Source of the DNA: a bacterium
GTDB lineage: Bacteria > Verrucomicrobiota > Verrucomicrobiae > Limisphaerales > J093
Assembly (NCBI GenBank): GCA_021839785.1
Contig: JAKCAB010000489.1
Location: 1 to 19,545, forward strand
DNA: 19,545 nucleotides
Direction: 5' to 3'
The stretch's first letter is position 1. Each line of letters starts with the position of its first letter. The translations under genes were made by a program, and so were the position numbers. Below are positions 16,245 to 19,545 of the stretch, in pieces. The notes below the pieces were generated by a model. It saw nothing but the letters and a program-made list of their open reading frames with translations, was not told where the DNA came from and did not search any database.

Positions 16245-17327
16245 TTGCGGACAACGCCCTTTGCCACAGACTTTCAGCGCGTGCCAACCGCACCGCCAGC
16301 CAGCAGCATCGCCGCCGCGCCGTATCCGGAGCGCGCGGCGGATCGCGATGGCTGGATTCTCGCCCGCCGCGGTCCGCGCCCGGCCCGCGACCTCCGGCGA
16401 CCGCACGCCGCCTTCGTTGAGGCCGAGCGCGACGCCCGCGGCGAACTCGTGCCGGTGCTCACCGTGCTTTTGACCAGCCGGGAATGTCCGTGGCGTTGCC
16501 TGATGTGCGATCTGTGGCAGTTCACGGTTCCGGACGACATCCCGCCCGGCGCCATTCCCGGCCAACTGCGGACCGCGCTCGCCACCACAGCCGGCGCCAC
16601 CCCCCAGCCGCGCCAGCTCAAACTTTACAACGGCGGCAGCTTCTTCGATCCGCGCGCGATTCCGCCGGCGGACTTTCCCGCCATCGCGGCCCTGGCGGCG
16701 GGCTTTGACCGCGTGATCGTCGAGTGCCACCCGGCGTTGGTCGGCTCACGAGTACTTGCATTTCGCGACTGTCTCAGCCTGGCGGCGGCCAACGCACACG
16801 GCGCGCCCCCAACGCTCGAAGTGGCGATGGGACTCGAGACCGCCCACCCCGGCGTGCTCGCGCGACTCAACAAGCGCCTGACGCTCGACGGCTTTCGGCG
16901 CGCGGCCGACTTCTTGCGCGAACACGGTCTGGCCTTGCGGGTGTTCATCCTGGTCAAACCGCCGTTTCTGGCCGAGGCCGAAGCCTTGGAATGGGCTTGC
17001 CGTTCGCTCGATTTTGCCTTCGATGGTGGCGCCACCGTGGCCGTTTTGATCCCGACCCGGCCTGGCAATGGCGCGCTCGAAGCGCTGGCCGCGGCGGGCC
17101 AGTTCGCGCTTCCCCGGCTTGCGACCCTGGAGGCCGCGCTCGATTACGGCGTCGGTTTGGGGCGCGGACGCGTCTTCGCCGACCTGTGGAACCTGGAGCG
17201 GTTCGCCGATTGCCCGGCCTGTTTCGCCGCGCGCCGAGAACGGTTGGTGCGCGCCAACCACGAGCAAACGGCGCAGCCTCGCCCGATCTGCCAAGTCTGT
17301 GGCGGCGCACCGCCAGCGACTTTGTGA
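16245..17327 (+). CDS. Radical SAM protein, RaSEA/Elp3-like group
   Basis: The 4Fe-4S cluster motif of radical SAM enzymes is SRECPWRCLMCDLW, with Cys81, Cys85 and Cys88 (C-x3-C-x2-C). It is followed by blocks found in the family related to archaeosine synthase radical SAM subunit RaSEA: KLYNGGSFFDPRAIPPADFP, VIVECHPALVGSR, LEVAMGLETAHPGVLARLNK and VFILVKPPFLAEAEALEWA. IPTRPGNGALE and GRGRVFADLWNLERF come later, and near the C-terminus two CxxC pairs (CPAC and CQVC) could bind zinc or a second cluster. Bacteria do not make archaeosine, so the substrate is unknown. The start is uncertain: TTG 16245 gives 360 residues and GTG 16281 gives 348; neither has a clear Shine-Dalgarno. The FAD oxidoreductase follows 18 bases later, so the two form an operon. 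Confidence 0.85.
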   Translation: MRTTPFATDFQRVPTAPPASSIAAAPYPERAADRDGWILARRGPRPARDLRRPHAAFVEAERDARGELVPVLTVLLTSRECPWRCLMCDLWQFTVPDDIPPGAIPGQLRTALATTAGATPQPRQLKLYNGGSFFDPRAIPPADFPAIAALAAGFDRVIVECHPALVGSRVLAFRDCLSLAAANAHGAPPTLEVAMGLETAHPGVLARLNKRLTLDGFRRAADFLREHGLALRVFILVKPPFLAEAEALEWACRSLDFAFDGGATVAVLIPTRPGNGALEALAAAGQFALPRLATLEAALDYGVGLGRGRVFADLWNLERFADCPACFAARRERLVRANHEQTAQPRPICQVCGGAPPATL

Positions 17328-17345
17328 ACGCAGCCAACTGAATTC

Positions 17346-18920
17346 ATGCCTGCGAATTTCGACCTCGCCATCGTGGGTTCCGGCTTCGCCGGCGCCTTGA
17401 CCGCCATGATCGCCCGGCGGCTGGGGCGCTCGGTGTTGATGCTCGAACGCGGACGGCATCCGCGGTTCGCGATCGGCGAATCCTCCACGCCGCTGGCGAA
17501 CGTGCTTTGGGTGGAACTGGCCCGCCGGTACGACCTGCCGGCGCTGGCGCCTTTGGCCAAGCACGGCCCGTGGCGGCGCGCGCATCCGGAGATCGCGTGC
17601 GGCCTGAAGCGCGGTTTCAGTTTTTTTCATCACCGGTTCGGCGAGGCGTTCGCGGACGATGCCGCGCGCAGCCGTCAGTTGCTGGTGGCCGCCAGCACCA
17701 ACGACGACGAGGCGGACACGCATTGGTACCGGCCTGACTTCGATGCGTTCCTCGTGGCCGAAGCCTGCCGGCTCGGCGTCGAGTACTTGGACGAAACTGC
17801 CCTAGAATCGCCGGCCTTCACGGGCGGCCGCGTGGAGTTGACCGGCCAACGCCACGGCAAACCGGTCAAGGCCACGGCGCGGTTCGTGGTGGACGCGTCG
17901 GGGCCGCGCGGATTCCTGTTTCGGGCGCTGGGTTTGCCGGAAGCGCGCTTTGAATCGGTGCCGCCCACGCAAGGTCTTTACACGCACTTTGCGGGTGTCG
18001 GCCGGTTTGGGGAGGTGCTCGCGGCGGGCGACGGCTTGGCTGGCGGCAGACTTGGCGAGGCACCGCCATACCCGGTGGACGACGCGGCATTGCATCACGT
18101 CTTCGACGGCGGCTGGATCTGGGTGTTGCGGTTCAGCAACGGCCTGACCAGCGCCGGCGTGGCGGCCCGCGACGACGTGGCCGCGGAGTTGCGCTTCGCC
18201 GAAGGCGCCCCGGCCTGGGAGCGGTTGCTCGCGCGGCTGCCGTCGGTGCGCGCCCAGTTCGCGCCGGCGGTGGCCACCCGGCCTTTTATCCATGCGCCGA
18301 AACTGTCGTTCCTTTCGGGTGCGGTGACCGGGCCAAACTGGGCGTTGCTGCCGCACGCGGCGGGTTTCATCGACCCGCTGCTCTCGACCGGTTTTCCCCT
18401 GTCGTTGTTCGGCATCGGCCGACTGGCAACGGCGCTCGAAGGCGGTCCGGATAACTCCGAGTTCGCGGAAAATTTGGCCGAGTACGGCCGCCAGACGCAG
18501 GCAGACCTGCTTGCGGCGGAGCGGTTGGTGGGCGGTTTGTACGCCGCGATGGCGGACCCGCCGTGCTTCAACGCGCTGGCGCTGCTTTATTTTGCCGCGG
18601 CCAGTTTCAGCGAGGTGACGCGCCGGCTGGGCCGCCCGCAACTCGCGCCCGGTTTTCTGCTGCATCGGCACGCGCAATTCGGTCCGGCCACCGCGCGTTG
18701 CTGCGCTCTGGCCCGGAGCTTCCGCGAAGCTGGCACCTTTGGTTCTGCGCAACGGGAGGCGTTGTCCGCTGCGGTGCGGTCCGCCATCGAGCCGTTCAAC
18801 TTGATGCGCCTGGGCGATGCAGCCCGCCGGAATTGGTACCCGGTCAAACCGGAGGATTTCCTGGCCGCCGCGCCGCGATTGAACCCGCCCGCCATCGCCA
18901 GGCCGGACCCGGCGGCGTGA
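17346..18920 (+). CDS. FAD-dependent oxidoreductase, tryptophan-halogenase/geranylgeranyl-reductase-like
   Basis: A 524-residue flavoprotein. NFDLAIVGSGFAGALTAMIA is the Rossmann GxGxxG dinucleotide site. RGRHPRFAIGESSTPLANVL carries the GESSTP motif shared by flavin halogenases and geranylgeranyl reductases. FVVDASGPRGF is the second FAD-contact strand, and NWALLPHAAGFIDPLLSTGF corresponds to the usual 'GDAAGFIDPLFSTG' with Pro-His in place of Gly-Asp. GGWIWVLRFSNGL resembles but does not fully match the halogenase WxWxIP motif. So the fold is clear while halogenation is not established; desaturation or reduction of a hydrophobic substrate is equally possible. No signal peptide or strong membrane helix is visible. 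It lies 18 bases after the radical SAM gene, and this pairing looks like one I recall in Planctomycetes and Verrucomicrobiota (from memory). Confidence 0.88.
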   Translation: MPANFDLAIVGSGFAGALTAMIARRLGRSVLMLERGRHPRFAIGESSTPLANVLWVELARRYDLPALAPLAKHGPWRRAHPEIACGLKRGFSFFHHRFGEAFADDAARSRQLLVAASTNDDEADTHWYRPDFDAFLVAEACRLGVEYLDETALESPAFTGGRVELTGQRHGKPVKATARFVVDASGPRGFLFRALGLPEARFESVPPTQGLYTHFAGVGRFGEVLAAGDGLAGGRLGEAPPYPVDDAALHHVFDGGWIWVLRFSNGLTSAGVAARDDVAAELRFAEGAPAWERLLARLPSVRAQFAPAVATRPFIHAPKLSFLSGAVTGPNWALLPHAAGFIDPLLSTGFPLSLFGIGRLATALEGGPDNSEFAENLAEYGRQTQADLLAAERLVGGLYAAMADPPCFNALALLYFAAASFSEVTRRLGRPQLAPGFLLHRHAQFGPATARCCALARSFREAGTFGSAQREALSAAVRSAIEPFNLMRLGDAARRNWYPVKPEDFLAAAPRLNPPAIARPDPAA

Positions 18921-19008
18921 AGCGCGCCGGTGGGGGGACAAAAAAGGAGCATAGAAAGTCAAGAAACGCCAAGCATCCACCCGGCCGGTGCCTACACTCG
19001 GCTTCTAC

Positions 19009-19545
19009 ATGGCGGCGACGTTTGGCGAACTAAAGCACGGCACGGTCGTCCGGACTTTGCGCCGGTGCCTGCTTTTTTCGGGGTCGCCCACGGCTTTATT
19101 GGAGCGGGTGGCGGCAATCACGGTGACCAAAAGCCTGCGGGCGGGCGAATACCTGTTTCACGAAGGCTCGCCGGTCCACGGCATCTACGTGGTTCGCACC
19201 GGGGCGATCAAGGTTCACCGGGTCAACCCGCTCGGGCGCGAGCAAGTGATCCACGTGTTCCGGCCGTTCGAATCGTTTGCCGAGGAATCGCTGGTTTCGC
19301 CGGCCGGGCATCCGGCTTGCGCGAGCGCGACGGAAGCGTCGGCCGTGCTGCTGGTCCGCAAGGCGGAGTTTCTGGCCTTGCTGCGCCGCCAGCCGGAACT
19401 GTCGTTGGGCGTGTTGCGGTCGTTGAACCACCATGTGCAAATCCTGGTGAGTTTGCTGGACGACTTGACGCTCAAAGACGTGAAGACGCGGCTGGCGAAC
19501 TGGTTGCTCGAACGCTGCCCCGATCCGGCGAGCCGGGAGCCGGTG
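19009..19545 (+). CDS. Crp/Fnr-family transcriptional regulator (3' end beyond the window)
   Basis: The frame from ATG 19009 runs to the right edge without a stop, giving 179 residues. Residues about 15-125 form the cyclic-nucleotide-binding-like beta-roll: LRAGEYLFHEGSPVHGIYVV, RTGAIKVHRVNPLGREQVIH, then FRPFESFAEESLVSP and a closing strand and helix. The long dimerisation helix follows (HHVQILVSLLDDLTLKDVKT), and the winged-helix DNA-binding domain is expected just past the edge. There is no N-terminal cysteine cluster of the FNR oxygen-sensing type, and the phosphate-binding arginine of cAMP-binding CRP is not evident, so the effector is unknown. An in-frame GTG at 18988 could add seven residues. 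It lies 88 bases after the FAD oxidoreductase on the same strand and could be co-transcribed. Confidence 0.88.
   Translation, partial: MAATFGELKHGTVVRTLRRCLLFSGSPTALLERVAAITVTKSLRAGEYLFHEGSPVHGIYVVRTGAIKVHRVNPLGREQVIHVFRPFESFAEESLVSPAGHPACASATEASAVLLVRKAEFLALLRRQPELSLGVLRSLNHHVQILVSLLDDLTLKDVKTRLANWLLERCPDPASREPV

Noticed and set aside
12545..16267. A 1240-codon minus-strand frame as one protein
   Set aside because: Only the last 361 codons look like a protein (PmoA family). The upstream part is an out-of-frame shadow of the exporter gene, which has clear membrane helices and motifs in its own frame.
17346..18920. A firm call as a tryptophan halogenase
   Set aside because: GESSTP and the fold agree, but WxWxIP is incomplete and the active-site lysine cannot be confirmed, so only a broad flavoprotein call is supported.

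Overview
The window is GC-rich, gene-dense bacterial chromosome. No tRNA, rRNA, CRISPR array or transposase is visible. Gene content points to a soil- or sediment-type Verrucomicrobiota (Pedosphaera/Limisphaerales-like), with planctomycete relatives as the alternative: a PmoA-family (DUF6807) secreted protein, a DUF4038 remnant, an ECF sigma factor beside a YfbK-type von Willebrand protein, a Tat-exported aldo/keto reductase, a TIM-barrel sugar isomerase, and short GC-rich hairpin repeats between genes. This assignment comes from family recognition alone.

Layout. (1) 1-5149, minus strand: ferredoxin/NADPH-type glutamate synthase large subunit (gltB), then a hicB-hicA toxin-antitoxin pair whose toxin frame carries an amber stop just before its catalytic histidine. 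(2) 5429-8295, plus strand: an orphan MalK/UgpC-like ABC ATPase, a rhomboid protease and a Tat-signal aldo/keto reductase. (3) 8326-8547: the first few dozen codons of a DUF4038-type glycosidase gene, cut off abruptly, facing a convergent sugar phosphate isomerase/epimerase (8551-9378). (4) 9621-12396: an ECF sigma factor translationally coupled to the N-terminal piece of a YfbK-like von Willebrand protein. That gene is broken: about 1.1 kb with a small hydrophobic ORF, a FitA/VapC-type toxin-antitoxin module and the 3' end of an unidentified minus-strand gene replaces its middle, and the C-terminal part resumes at about 11545. (5) 12391-12500: an imperfect inverted repeat. (6) 12545-15948, minus strand: an RND/MMPL exporter overlapping by a GTGA junction with a secreted PmoA-family protein. 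(7) 16125-16163: two perfect tandem hairpins with identical AGC loops, between the exporter and a divergent two-gene unit. (8) 16245-18920: a radical SAM protein and a halogenase-like FAD oxidoreductase. (9) 19009-end: a Crp/Fnr-type regulator, cut by the window edge.

How the genes may work together. Glutamate synthase is core nitrogen assimilation. The sigma factor and von Willebrand protein probably formed an envelope-sensing unit that has been destroyed in this strain. The radical SAM plus FAD oxidoreductase pair, with the divergent exporter, is the best candidate for an uncharacterised biosynthesis-and-export system; its product cannot be read from sequence. Three separate loci (hicA, the DUF4038 gene, the von Willebrand gene) look decayed, so 8.3-12.4 kb in particular looks like a recombination-prone stretch.
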